A DNA stretch of 64,000 nt from JAGVSR01 sp963742405. Its GTDB lineage: Bacteria; Pseudomonadota; Alphaproteobacteria; Rhizobiales; Hyphomicrobiaceae. Of the stretch, positions 45,284-53,684 are shown in pieces. A program made the position numbers and the translations under genes. The notes below the pieces were generated by a model. It was not told the origin of the DNA. It saw nothing but the letters and a program-made list of their open reading frames with translations, and did no database searches. The stretch's first letter is position 1; every line of letters begins with the position of its first letter. Location: contig CAVUMB010000005.1 in assembly GCA_963742405.1 (NCBI GenBank), positions 434,001 through 498,000 of the forward strand, given 5' to 3'.

Positions 45284-46531
45284 TCAAAGTTCGGCCGCGG
45301 AGCGCTTGAGCAGCACGCGGTAGCCGGCCTTTTCCAGAGCTGTCACGGTCTCGGTCAGATGTCCCGCATCTCGGGTTTCGACAACGAGGTTGAGTTCGGT
45401 ACCCTTCGCGGGCAAATCGGTGAACACACGCTGATGGTAGACCTCGACGATGTTGGCCCCAGCGCCGCCGATCACGCCAGCCACTTTGGCGAGTTGTCCC
45501 GGCCGGTCGGGGATGTCGATAGCCAGCCGTGCCAACCGCCCATCGCGCGCCAATTCCCGCGTCAAAACGCTGGCCAGCAGTCGCGCATCGATATTGCCCC
45601 CGCACAACACGAGGCCGACGCGGCGGTCGCGGAACCGGTGCCGGTCGGCAATGATCGCCGCCAGACCGGCCGCGCCCGCGCCCTCCACGACTGTCTTCTC
45701 GACGCCGATCAGCAGCGCGACGGCCCGTTCGATTTCCGCCTCGCTGACCAGCATGATGTCATCGACGACGTTGGCGATGATGGAGCGCGTCAGGGTTCCC
45801 GGTTCCTTGACCGCAATGCCCTCGGCCAGCGTGTCGCCACCGATCGGCAGACTGGCGTGCTTCACGAGGTTGTACATCGATGGATAAAGCCCAGCCTCGA
45901 CGCCGATCACCCGCAGCCCCGGCTTCAACGCCCGCGCCACGGTACCCATGCCGGAGATCAGTCCACCGCCGCCAATCGGCACCAGGAAATCGTCGAGATC
46001 GGGCATGACGGCCAGCATCTCGAGTGCAACGGTCCCCTGACCTGCAATCACTTTGGGATCGTCGAATGGATGAATGAAAATAAAGCCCTGCTCGCGGGCC
46101 ATTACGCGCGTGATCCGCGCACTGTCCTCAAACGTCGCGCCTTCCAGGATGACGCGTGCACCCAGCGCTCGCGTATTCTCGACCTTCACCGCCGGTGTGC
46201 CTTCCGGCATCACGATGGTTGCCGGAATGCCCAGCCGCCGCGCGTGGTAGGCGACGCCCTGCGCGTGATTGCCAGCCGACATGGCGATCACACCGGCTCG
46301 ACGCTCCGCTTCGCTGAGACTCGCCAGCCGGTTCAAGGCGCCGCGCTCTTTGTAGGAGGCGGTGAACTGCAGGTTCTCGAACTTGAGCCAGATCTCGCAG
46401 CCGAGCATGCCTGACAGCGTGCGGCTGTGCGCGAACGGCGTCGCAACGATCGCCCCGTCAAGCGTTCGCGCGGCCGCCTGGATGGCGCTGAGGTCGATGG
46501 CCGTCGAGGTCTCGCCGACGGATGCCGTCAT
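45284..46531 (-). CDS. ilvA: Threonine ammonia-lyase
   Basis: PLP enzyme that deaminates threonine to 2-oxobutyrate, the first step toward isoleucine. The 415-residue product has the Schiff-base lysine in QFTASYKERGALNRLASLSE (about residue 60), AMSAGNHAQGVAYHARRLGI, the phosphate loop PIGGGGLISGMGTVA and a C-terminal ACT-like domain (LAIDIPDRPGQLAKVAGVIG). Length fits the single-ACT type, which is similar to catabolic TdcB with an ACT tail; feedback control is possible. The ATG at 46531 behind GGAGAGC is preferred over the open frame to 46588. Confidence 0.92.
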   Translation of the reverse strand: MTASVGETSTAIDLSAIQAAARTLDGAIVATPFAHSRTLSGMLGCEIWLKFENLQFTASYKERGALNRLASLSEAERRAGVIAMSAGNHAQGVAYHARRLGIPATIVMPEGTPAVKVENTRALGARVILEGATFEDSARITRVMAREQGFIFIHPFDDPKVIAGQGTVALEMLAVMPDLDDFLVPIGGGGLISGMGTVARALKPGLRVIGVEAGLYPSMYNLVKHASLPIGGDTLAEGIAVKEPGTLTRSIIANVVDDIMLVSEAEIERAVALLIGVEKTVVEGAGAAGLAAIIADRHRFRDRRVGLVLCGGNIDARLLASVLTRELARDGRLARLAIDIPDRPGQLAKVAGVIGGAGANIVEVYHQRVFTDLPAKGTELNLVVETRDAGHLTETVTALEKAGYRVLLKRSAAEL

Positions 46532-46692
46532 CGCTGCTCTCCATTCCCGGCTGCCCGGCAAAACGCGGCCGACCATGACCCGGCGCAACCGATTCTAAAA
46601 GCTGCCGCCCTGTCCCGACGCAAGACGGACCGTCGCTCATCCGCTATATCGCCCCAACTGGGCAGCAACGCAGCAAGGGCGGAGATCGAACA

Positions 46693-47574
46693 ATGGCGAA
46701 TGTGGCATGGATCGGGCTCGGCGTGATGGGGTTCCCGATGGCGGGCCACCTCAAAGTCCGCGGCGGACACGACGTCACGGTCTATAACCGCACGCCGGCC
46801 AAGGCCACTGCCTGGGTCGAGGCTCATTCAGGCGGCAGGTCGGCACCGACGCCAGCAGCGGCTGCCGACGGTGCCGATTTTGTCTTCGCTTGCGTCGGCA
46901 ACGATGAAGACTTGCGCGCGGTCACGATCGGCCCCGACGGCGCTTTCCGCAGCATGCGACGTGGCGCGATTTTTATCGATCACACGACGGCGTCCGCCGA
47001 GGTCGCGCGGGAGTTGAGCCTCGCCGCTAAGGCAAGCCAGTTGAACTTCATCGATGCGCCGGTGTCGGGCGGACAGGCCGGCGCAGAAAACGGCCAGCTT
47101 GCCGTCATGTGCGGCGGTGAAGCCGAAGCGTTTGCCCGTGCCCTGCCACTCATTGAAACTTACGCCAAGCTCGCGCGACTGATCGGCCCACCAGGCTCGG
47201 GCCAGTTGACCAAAATGGTCAACCAGATCGCTATCGCCGGCCTCGTACAGGGCCTTTCCGAAGCCATCGCCTTTGCCGAGCGCGCGGGCCTCGATGTCGA
47301 GAGCGTCATCGGCATCATCTCCAAGGGTGCCGCACAATCCTGGCAGATGGAGAACCGCTGGAAGACCATGCACGACCGCAAATTTGATTTCGGATTTGCC
47401 GTCGACTGGATGCGTAAGGATCTCGGCATTTGTCTCAGTGAAGCGCAACGTTGCGGTGCAGCACTGCCGGTGACGGCGCTCGTCGATCGCTATTACGCCG
47501 ACATTCAGGCCCAAGGCGGCGCGCGTTACGATACATCAAGCCTGATCGTGCGCCTCGACGACGCAACTCCATGA
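46693..47574 (+). CDS. NAD(P)-dependent 3-hydroxyisobutyrate dehydrogenase family oxidoreductase
   Basis: Beta-hydroxyacid dehydrogenase of 293 residues. The N-terminal Rossmann motif is VAWIGLGVMGFPMAGHL; the substrate motif is FIDAPVSGGQAGAENGQLAV (about residue 117), and the catalytic lysine lies in GSGQLTKMVNQIAIAG (about 172). These features fit 3-hydroxyisobutyrate, tartronate semialdehyde or glyoxylate/succinic semialdehyde reductases; which one is not clear. A GGAGATCG site precedes the ATG. It is divergent from ilvA. Confidence 0.88.
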   Translation: MANVAWIGLGVMGFPMAGHLKVRGGHDVTVYNRTPAKATAWVEAHSGGRSAPTPAAAADGADFVFACVGNDEDLRAVTIGPDGAFRSMRRGAIFIDHTTASAEVARELSLAAKASQLNFIDAPVSGGQAGAENGQLAVMCGGEAEAFARALPLIETYAKLARLIGPPGSGQLTKMVNQIAIAGLVQGLSEAIAFAERAGLDVESVIGIISKGAAQSWQMENRWKTMHDRKFDFGFAVDWMRKDLGICLSEAQRCGAALPVTALVDRYYADIQAQGGARYDTSSLIVRLDDATP

Positions 47575-47587
47575 GTGCAGTGCACTC
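47573..47587. repeat. Palindrome spanning a stop codon
   Basis: GAGTGCA (47573-47579) and TGCACTC (47581-47587) form a perfect inverted repeat around one base, starting inside the stop codon of the dehydrogenase gene. GCACTGCAC occurs again about 20 bases on. It may be an operator for the small gene at 47763 or a chance repeat. Confidence 0.3.
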
Positions 47588-47762
47588 AATCCAGATGACC
47601 GCACTGCACCATGCGCAAACACGCATAAGTGCAATGTTTAGCAATAAATCTTGGTCGTCATACTCTCGACATTACGCCAAAGTATCGCTCTACTAGGGAT
47701 ACGGGGAGGCATTTGAAAGCCGCGCTGCAGTTGGGGTCTGCAGGGCAACGAAGGAGACAGCC

Positions 47763-47960
47763 ATGGCCTTGCCGACCATATCGATCGACAACCGGGAAAT
47801 CATCCTTGTCAGCGGTTTCGAAACGGTTGCGACAGGAACGAATGCAAAGAAGCAGTTCCTGGTGATCCTCGACGAGCGACAGCTGGAACGCTCAGTCAAG
47901 AACGACAACGACGCCGTAGCCTACGGTTATGTTGCCGGACGCTGGATCGCCGTCGCCTAA
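47763..47960 (+). CDS. Small hypothetical protein (65 residues)
   Basis: Short gene with a strong GAAGGAGACAGCC ribosome binding site and a terminator-like hairpin after its stop. The product MALPTISIDNREIILVSGFE is soluble, with alternating beta-type segments (KKQFLVILDERQLERSV, AYGYVAGRWIAVA). No known family is recognised. Codon use is typical of the genome, so it is probably real. Confidence 0.6.
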   Translation: MALPTISIDNREIILVSGFETVATGTNAKKQFLVILDERQLERSVKNDNDAVAYGYVAGRWIAVA

Positions 47961-47981
47961 CGGCTTGCCTCAAAAAATCAA

Positions 47982-48009
47982 AGGGCGTGTCCTCCTGAAG
48001 GCACGCCCT
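47982..48009. terminator. Hairpin between convergent small gene and lrp, likely bidirectional
   Basis: An 8-base-pair stem (AGGGCGTG 47982-47989, CACGCCCT 48002-48009) lies 21 bases after the small gene stop. On the minus strand it is followed by TTGATTTTTTG, giving a good intrinsic terminator for the lrp gene; on the plus strand only CTTTCG follows. Confidence 0.7.
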
Positions 48010-48044
48010 CTTTCGTGTTGTCCGCGGAGCAAGGGTCCCCCCAA

Positions 48045-48533
48045 TCAACCCGCATCGCCCGAACGGTTGGAGCGGGCGAATTGCAGCGGCAGCGCCGTCG
48101 TATATTTCATCTGCTCCATGGCGAAGGCCGACGACACCTTGGCGATTTCGATCCGCGAAATCATCTTTTTGTAGAACTCGTCATACGCCCGAATGTCAGG
48201 CACGACGACGCGCAAAAGGTAATCCACCTCGCCCGACATGCGATAGAATTCGATGACCTCTGGAAAGTCGTCGACCGCCTTGTGAAATCTGTCGAGCCAC
48301 GCGGTTGAGTGCTTGTCCGTCTTGATTGAAACAAAAACGGTAACGCCCGCGTTGACGCGCTCGGGTTCGAGCACCGCGACCCGCTTGCGAATGACGCCCG
48401 TCTCCTCGAGTTTCTGAATCCGTCGCCAGCACGGCGTCGTCGAAAGCCCCACCTCTTTGCCGATGTCAGCCACCGGCCGCGTGCAGTCTTCCTGCAGGAT
48501 CGACAGGATTTTAACGTCCATTTCGTCGAGCAT
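48045..48533 (-). CDS. Lrp/AsnC family transcriptional regulator
   Basis: Amino-acid-responsive regulator of 162 residues. N-terminal HTH: MDVKILSILQEDCTRPVADI and GLSTTPCWRRIQKLEETGVI. C-terminal RAM effector domain: FVSIKTDKHSTAWLDRFHKA, FYRMSGEVDYLLRVVVPDI. It resembles the Lrp group with a proline/tryptophan-containing recognition helix. An AGGAGGA ribosome binding site precedes the ATG. Target not evident; amino-acid genes nearby include ilvA. Confidence 0.92.
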   Translation of the reverse strand: MLDEMDVKILSILQEDCTRPVADIGKEVGLSTTPCWRRIQKLEETGVIRKRVAVLEPERVNAGVTVFVSIKTDKHSTAWLDRFHKAVDDFPEVIEFYRMSGEVDYLLRVVVPDIRAYDEFYKKMISRIEIAKVSSAFAMEQMKYTTALPLQFARSNRSGDAG

Positions 48534-48680
48534 GCATCCTCCTGCGGGAGCAAAATTATTCCACTCACTATGGCTGAAACACAGCGTTTTGGAAAGTTAT
48601 TGCCAGAACTCGAGAATCTGATACCGCCCCTCAACCACAATGCGGGCTCTGCGTCGAAAACCCCGATAGGACTCGCGCGG

Positions 48681-49424
48681 TCAGATCGACAGCTTCAAAC
48701 CATCGAAGGCAAAATTCACGTTCGGCTCACGAACAGCGTGCTGGTTAGCCAGCATGTCCTGCCCCATGTGGGTCAGCAGAACCTTGCGCGCACGGATCGC
48801 CGGCAGGGCGGCCTGCAGCGTCGGCCAATTGAGGTGGTATCGCGCCGGCTTCTCGAACCCCGAGCACTCGGAAATAAAAAGATCAGCGTCGCGGGCCGCT
48901 TCGGCAAGGCTTTCGATCCACTCCGTGTCACCCGAGAATGCGAGCACTTTGTTGTCGACATTGAAGCGCAAGGCATAAGGTGGCGCGCCGGAAGGATGCG
49001 AGACTTGGTACGGCGTGACCGTCACCCCGCCTGCTTCCATCGGTTCCCGATCCCGAAAGGCGCGAAATGTCAGTGTGTATGTCCGCTGTGTCTTTGACGA
49101 GCCGGGAAACAGGACCTCTGCGGCCGCGATAAATCGCTCCTCAAGCCCTTCCGGGCCAGCCACGACCAAGGGTGCCGTGCGCTTACCAATGTAATTGGAG
49201 TAAATAAGCCACCAAACGAGCCCTGAAAAATGGTCACCGTGCAGGTGGGTGATAAAAATAGTGCCAATGCTGTTGGGATCGATGCCTTCGCGTTCGAGAC
49301 CGATCAGGGATGTGGCACCACAATCGATCAGGAACGAAGCACTGGTGTGGGCGACGTGGTAGCAGGTCTGAAGCCGCGCTCCGCTTCCGAACGCGTCACT
49401 GCAGCCAATGACAGTCAGTTGCAT
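48681..49424 (-). CDS. MBL-fold metallo-hydrolase (RNase Z-like)
   Basis: A 247-residue metallo-beta-lactamase-fold enzyme. Zinc ligands are visible in FITHLHGDHFSGLVWW (HxHxDH), VSHPSGAPPYALRF, FSGDTEW and LLTHMGQDM. The arrangement with the N-terminal MQLTVIGCSDAFGSGARLQT and DCGATSLIGLEREG is close to the RNase Z/ElaC branch, though without the flexible arm. Substrate is unknown; a phosphodiester or lactone hydrolase is likely. Confidence 0.85.
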   Translation of the reverse strand: MQLTVIGCSDAFGSGARLQTCYHVAHTSASFLIDCGATSLIGLEREGIDPNSIGTIFITHLHGDHFSGLVWWLIYSNYIGKRTAPLVVAGPEGLEERFIAAAEVLFPGSSKTQRTYTLTFRAFRDREPMEAGGVTVTPYQVSHPSGAPPYALRFNVDNKVLAFSGDTEWIESLAEAARDADLFISECSGFEKPARYHLNWPTLQAALPAIRARKVLLTHMGQDMLANQHAVREPNVNFAFDGLKLSI

Positions 49425-49607
49425 GTCACCCCTATTGGCTCGCCGGAGTGCAAAACTATACCCGCCCCGCGGCCTCCTCTGTTCCGCACGTAACAGCAGA
49501 CCAGTAAGGCGGCAACCGCTCCTGCAGTGAAATCTGTCTCACGCCGGGGATGGGAACGTTTCCAGTCGCTGCCGCGGCCAACAGGTCACAACCTTTACGG
49601 GAAGTGA

Positions 49608-50093
49608 TCATGAGCCCCCTCCGTCGCGGCGTCGCCACTGCTGCGGGCGCTCAAACTCAGACGCCCAGATCCCGCGCCGCGCGGCTTTTGCTTCTCGCTC
49701 TTCCTGTTCATAACGGCCAAAAGCCACAGCAAAGCCTTCCGCCACCATGCGGGCATTCAAGTTCTCGCCCGTCGCCGCGTAACATGTGGCGAGCCCCCGG
49801 CCATGCTGATCCTTGGAATGAATGTCACACCGGATCGGCGCGCCGGCCATAAGCCGTTGCAGCGTACGCTTTGCATCCTCCCCGCACCGCCAGGGCCGTC
49901 CGTCCCTGAGGCAAGACTGCCGTCCTTCCGGAGCGTCTATGCCTTGCATGCGCACTTCCGTTTGGCCGATGAAAAAACTGTCGCCATCCACCAGACGTGG
50001 CCGCCCGTCGACTGAACTTTGAACGTTTTCCGGTGCGAACCGAGCCGCAAGGGCCGCCAAAATTCCAAGGACGAGGAGGCCGATCCTGCGCAT
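49608..50093 (-). CDS. Thermonuclease (SNase-like) family protein
   Basis: Secreted or membrane-anchored staphylococcal-nuclease-like protein of 161 residues. A hydrophobic N-terminal segment (RRIGLLVLGILAALAARFAP) is followed by VDGDSFFIGQTEVRMQGIDA-PE, the metal and catalytic Arg region; CRDGRPW-like Cys pairs; HGRGLATCYAATGENLNARM and GFAVAFGRYEQEEREAKAAR. These match the SNase domain of rhizobial proteins. An ATG at 50180 would add 29 residues before the anchor. Confidence 0.8.
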   Translation of the reverse strand: MRRIGLLVLGILAALAARFAPENVQSSVDGRPRLVDGDSFFIGQTEVRMQGIDAPEGRQSCLRDGRPWRCGEDAKRTLQRLMAGAPIRCDIHSKDQHGRGLATCYAATGENLNARMVAEGFAVAFGRYEQEEREAKAARRGIWASEFERPQQWRRRDGGGS

Positions 50094-50339
50094 CGCCCGC
50101 TGGCTGAGCCCAAACGGACCGCGTGCATCGTCCGCCCGCGAACCCGGACGTGCCTGTCTCAATCGCGGCTGATTTCCCATGACCTGAACGTCGCCGCCAT
50201 CATCGATAAACGCAACATTAGCGAATGACTGCGAGATTAACGACGGTTGGCGCCTAGGGGATTGCCGCCGGTCCGACCCTTTGCGCCCTCGCGCGATGTC
50301 GAGGCCCGGCCGACGCCTGGGCGCCCGGTGGCGGCGAGA

Positions 50340-51923
50340 ATGACCAGAAACGCAACAGTCGAACAGCTCGAACGTCAGCGCCAGCGTCGCGAAACGCGCA
50401 AGCGCAGTTCGGACGAACTTCGCGCCGCGCGCGAACGGCTGAGTGGCACCTCCGCCATCAAACCCGAATTCGAGTACGAACTTCTGGCGATGTTCGCCCG
50501 CAATGAAGTCGGCGCGGCCGTAACGATGCCCGCGCTGTCGGTCATTTTCGCTCTAGCTGCCATGTTCTGGGCCCCTGTCGGCGAAGCCATGGTCTGGCTC
50601 GGCCTCGTCATCACGGCGAAAGTCGTCCTCATCGAGAATTGTCGCCGCTTTCTGTCCCAACCTCGCGACGAAGTCAGTCTGGCCACGTGGCGCCGTCGCC
50701 TCATGTTTTCCGAACTGCTGAATGGCACAACCTGGGCCGGGTTCGCCCTGGTCGGACTCGACGATGCGCTGTCCATGCAGCCCGGCGCGATGTTCACCTC
50801 GCACGTGTTTCTGTTTGCGACGCTGATCGTTGTCCTCGCCATCCGCATGAGTTTCGGTTCGACCGTGATGGGCATCCTCTACGCCGGCACGATCCCGATG
50901 ACGCTTGTCGTCGTGGTGCGCCTGCTGATGCTCGGCGATCCCTTTTATCTGGCACTTGCCTCGATGGCCGCTGGCGTCAACGTGTATTTCATTTTCCTCG
51001 CCAAGGGACTGCACGCCACTGCCATGTCAATGCTCGAATTCCGGGCGCAAAAGGACGCTCTGATTTCAGAACTGGAGGAGGCCCGCCTTCTTTCTGATGA
51101 AGCCCGCCGTCGCGCCGAAGCCGCCAACAAGGCAAAATCGCGATTTCTGGCCACAATGAGCCATGAACTGCGCACGCCGCTCAACGCGATCATGGGCTTT
51201 TCCGAAGTCATGCAAAACGAGGTCATGGGCCCGATCGGATCGCCACTCTACAAGGAGTACGCCGGCAATATTCACGACAGCGGCAAGCACTTGCTCAACC
51301 TGATCAATGAAATTCTCGACCTGTCGCGCATTGAAGCCGGGCGCTACGAACTGCACGAAGAACCGCTCCGCATCGCCGACATCGCCGAAGACTGCGTCCG
51401 TCTCTTGCGGTTGCGTGCGCAGTCCAAGACCGTCGAGATGGTGGAAGATTACGATACCGGTCTTCCGCAAGTTTGGGCCGACCAGCGCGCGCTGCGTCAA
51501 ATCTGCCTCAACCTTCTCTCGAACGCCTTGAAGTTCACGCCCAAGGGCGGGCGTATCACGCTGACAGTCGGCGCCACCACCGACGGCGGCCAATACCTCT
51601 CCGTCCTTGATACCGGACCCGGCATCCCGGCGGATGAAATTCCCAAGGTGCTTCAGGTCTTCGGGCAAGGATCACTGGCGCATGAGAATGCCGAAGGCGG
51701 CACCGGCCTCGGCCTGCCGATCGTTCAAAACCTCATTGAACTTCATGGCGGCGCCTTCGAACTGCTGTCGGAATTGCGCAAGGGCACCGAAGCCATCATC
51801 ACGCTGCCCAAGCAGCGCATCTTGGCGGCCGTCCCTCCCCTGCAGCCGCTCGGCCAGGAACGCCATCGCGGAGGCCATGCGCGCCAGTCGCGGCATGGCC
51901 GGCTCCGCGCCATTGCCTCCTGA
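50340..51923 (+). CDS. PleC/DivJ-like membrane sensor histidine kinase
   Basis: A 527-residue kinase with about six N-terminal membrane helices (VTMPALSVIFALAAMFWAPV, LVITAKVVLIENCRRF, and more), a coiled coil (LISELEEARLLSDEARRRAE), an H-box ATMSHELRTPLNAIMGFSEV (His275), an N-box NLLSNALKFTP and G-boxes DTGPGIP and GGTGLGLPIVQNLIELHGG. The H-box and MQNEVMGPIG motif match the alphaproteobacterial PleC/DivJ/PdhS group that controls cell-cycle or development. The ATG at 50340 is a guess; the frame is open to 50247. Confidence 0.82.
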   Translation: MTRNATVEQLERQRQRRETRKRSSDELRAARERLSGTSAIKPEFEYELLAMFARNEVGAAVTMPALSVIFALAAMFWAPVGEAMVWLGLVITAKVVLIENCRRFLSQPRDEVSLATWRRRLMFSELLNGTTWAGFALVGLDDALSMQPGAMFTSHVFLFATLIVVLAIRMSFGSTVMGILYAGTIPMTLVVVVRLLMLGDPFYLALASMAAGVNVYFIFLAKGLHATAMSMLEFRAQKDALISELEEARLLSDEARRRAEAANKAKSRFLATMSHELRTPLNAIMGFSEVMQNEVMGPIGSPLYKEYAGNIHDSGKHLLNLINEILDLSRIEAGRYELHEEPLRIADIAEDCVRLLRLRAQSKTVEMVEDYDTGLPQVWADQRALRQICLNLLSNALKFTPKGGRITLTVGATTDGGQYLSVLDTGPGIPADEIPKVLQVFGQGSLAHENAEGGTGLGLPIVQNLIELHGGAFELLSELRKGTEAIITLPKQRILAAVPPLQPLGQERHRGGHARQSRHGRLRAIAS

Positions 51924-52054
51924 GATTTACACGTCTTAACAGGCCCTGTGGCGCCCCGGCCCTTGCGGGTCATCGCCCCCAGCCTTAAGTCAGGGGGGTC
52001 GGATTGGGTTGGCTCAGCGCTTCGCGGGCCCGCGGGAATGCTGAGAACCACACC

Positions 52055-52240
52055 ATGGAAATGCCGCGCATTGAATCGCCGTGCATTAAGACCTGCGTAA
52101 TCGACCCAGCGACGCGACTTTGCGACGGTTGCGGACGCACCCTCGATGAGATCGCCGCTTGGTCGACCTATACCAACGACGATCGCCGCCGCATCATGGC
52201 CGAATTGCCGAGCCGGCTGAGGCGTCCAACCAAGGCGTGA
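52055..52240 (+). CDS. DUF1289 domain protein
   Basis: Small cysteine-rich protein of 61 residues with the DUF1289 pattern ESPCIKTCVIDPATRLCDGC-GR and DEIAAWSTYTNDDRRRIM. Four cysteines could bind iron or zinc; function unknown. It ends four bases before a retropepsin-like gene, so they are probably cotranscribed. Confidence 0.85.
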   Translation: MEMPRIESPCIKTCVIDPATRLCDGCGRTLDEIAAWSTYTNDDRRRIMAELPSRLRRPTKA

Positions 52241-52244
52241 GCGC

Positions 52245-52952
52245 ATGCTCGTCTGGCTGATGGTTCTGCTCGCCGCCCTCTCGGCACTGTTCTATTTGCT
52301 GTCGGGACAGGTCGGCTACCTCTCGCAACTGGAAGGCGGCGAGATTGCAGTTCTCGTCGTTTTCGGCGCCTTGGCGCTGGTCTATCTGATTTCGCTTGCC
52401 GGAGACTATCGTGGCCGCGCGCTGCTCGCCCTCCGGCACGCCGCCATCTGGATCGTTTTGTTTTTCGTCGTCATCGCCGGCTATGCTTTTCGCCAGGACC
52501 TCGGACATGTCGCCCAACGTGTCGGCAGTGAACTTCTGCCGCCCGGTGCACCGCTGCCGGAGGCTTCCAGCGAACTTGGTGAACGCGCTGTCCGCCTCCG
52601 AAAACATCCCAGCGGCCACTTTCTGGCCCGCGGAACGGTCAATGGCGCGCCGATGTCCCTGCTGGTCGATACCGGTGCTTCAACCGTCGTCCTGAAGCCA
52701 GCCGACGCCGAACGCGCGGGCATCGACCTTGGCGCCTTGAACTTCTCAACCCCTGTCAATACGGCCAATGGAACGACGTTTGCAGCCCCTGTCCGTCTGC
52801 GCTCCCTCGCTATCGGCGACATTATCCTCGACGACGTAGAAGCGCTGGTGTCGAAGCCTGGAACTCTTAACGAAAGTCTTCTCGGTATGAGTTTCTTAAG
52901 GCGTTTGCGATCCTATGAATTCAGCGGTGACTTCCTGACGCTCAGGGGCTGA
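52245..52952 (+). CDS. Retropepsin-like aspartic protease, TIGR02281 family (first copy)
   Basis: A 235-residue membrane-anchored protein. Three N-terminal membrane segments (WLMVLLAALSALFYLLSGQV, IAVLVVFGALALVYLISLAG, HAAIWIVLFFVVIAGYAF) precede a retropepsin domain with MSLLVDTGASTVVLKPADAE (active Asp-Thr-Gly), NTANGTTFAAPVRLRSLAIG and LLGMSFLRRL. Clan AA proteases of this family probably work as dimers in the periplasm; substrate unknown. Confidence 0.87.
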   Translation: MLVWLMVLLAALSALFYLLSGQVGYLSQLEGGEIAVLVVFGALALVYLISLAGDYRGRALLALRHAAIWIVLFFVVIAGYAFRQDLGHVAQRVGSELLPPGAPLPEASSELGERAVRLRKHPSGHFLARGTVNGAPMSLLVDTGASTVVLKPADAERAGIDLGALNFSTPVNTANGTTFAAPVRLRSLAIGDIILDDVEALVSKPGTLNESLLGMSFLRRLRSYEFSGDFLTLRG

Positions 52953-53007
52953 ACAGGGCCCGCGGCGGGTACCCTGCGCCGGCAAACGCCATTTGGATGC
53001 CCACGAT

Positions 53008-53578
53008 ATGTTTTCATCCGGACATCGCACCCTAGTCTTCGAGGTCGCGACTTGGGTGTTACTCGCGGCCGTCTCGGTCGTGGGCGTCACCCATTTCGAT
53101 GCCCTGAAAGCAATAGCCCATCGCCTGGTGGGAACCGACATGGCGAGCCTTGCCGCAACCCGAACGGACGTGCCGGCTGCCCATTCAGGACCGGTACGCC
53201 ACGACGGCTACACGGTCGAACTCCCGGTCTCCTCCGACGGCCATTACCATGCCGAGGCCGAGATCAACGGACGCGCCGTGACCGCTCTCGTCGACACCGG
53301 CGCCACGGTTGTCGCCCTGACCTCTGAAGACGCGGAAGCGGCCGGCATCTACGTAAGCGACAAAGACTTCACCGCCCGAATCCAGACCGCCAACGGCGCG
53401 GCCCGCGTCGCCCCCGTCACACTCGACACAGTCTCCATCGGTGACATCACGCTTCGCAATGTTCGCGCGGTGGTTTGCGAACCAGGCGCGATGCCGATCT
53501 CCCTGCTCGGCATGACCTTTCTTGGCGAACTCGACCGAGTTCGACATGCGCTCCGGGAAACTTATTCTGCAGGACTGA
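53008..53578 (+). CDS. Retropepsin-like aspartic protease, TIGR02281 family (second copy, frameshifted at its end)
   Basis: Paralog of the preceding gene, with one N-terminal membrane segment (FEVATWVLLAAVSVVGVTHF) and the retropepsin core RAVTALVDTGATVVALTSED, TANGAARVAPVTLDTVSIGD, LLGMTFLGEL. The raw frame then runs to 53811 through unrelated residues, overlapping the next gene. Deleting one C at 53535-53536 gives LLGMTFLGELDEFDMRSGKL-ILQD and a stop at 53576-53578, the normal family ending, for 189 residues. A TTG at 52993 is an alternative start. Confidence 0.82.
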
Positions 53579-53684
53579 CGTTCTGCGCCAGTGCCAGCCC
53601 GCGCTCCGCCACATTCAACGGGCAAAGCCGGCCGACGCGCTTTTGCGCTGACACTTCAATTCAAGCCCGACATATAGGTTGCTC

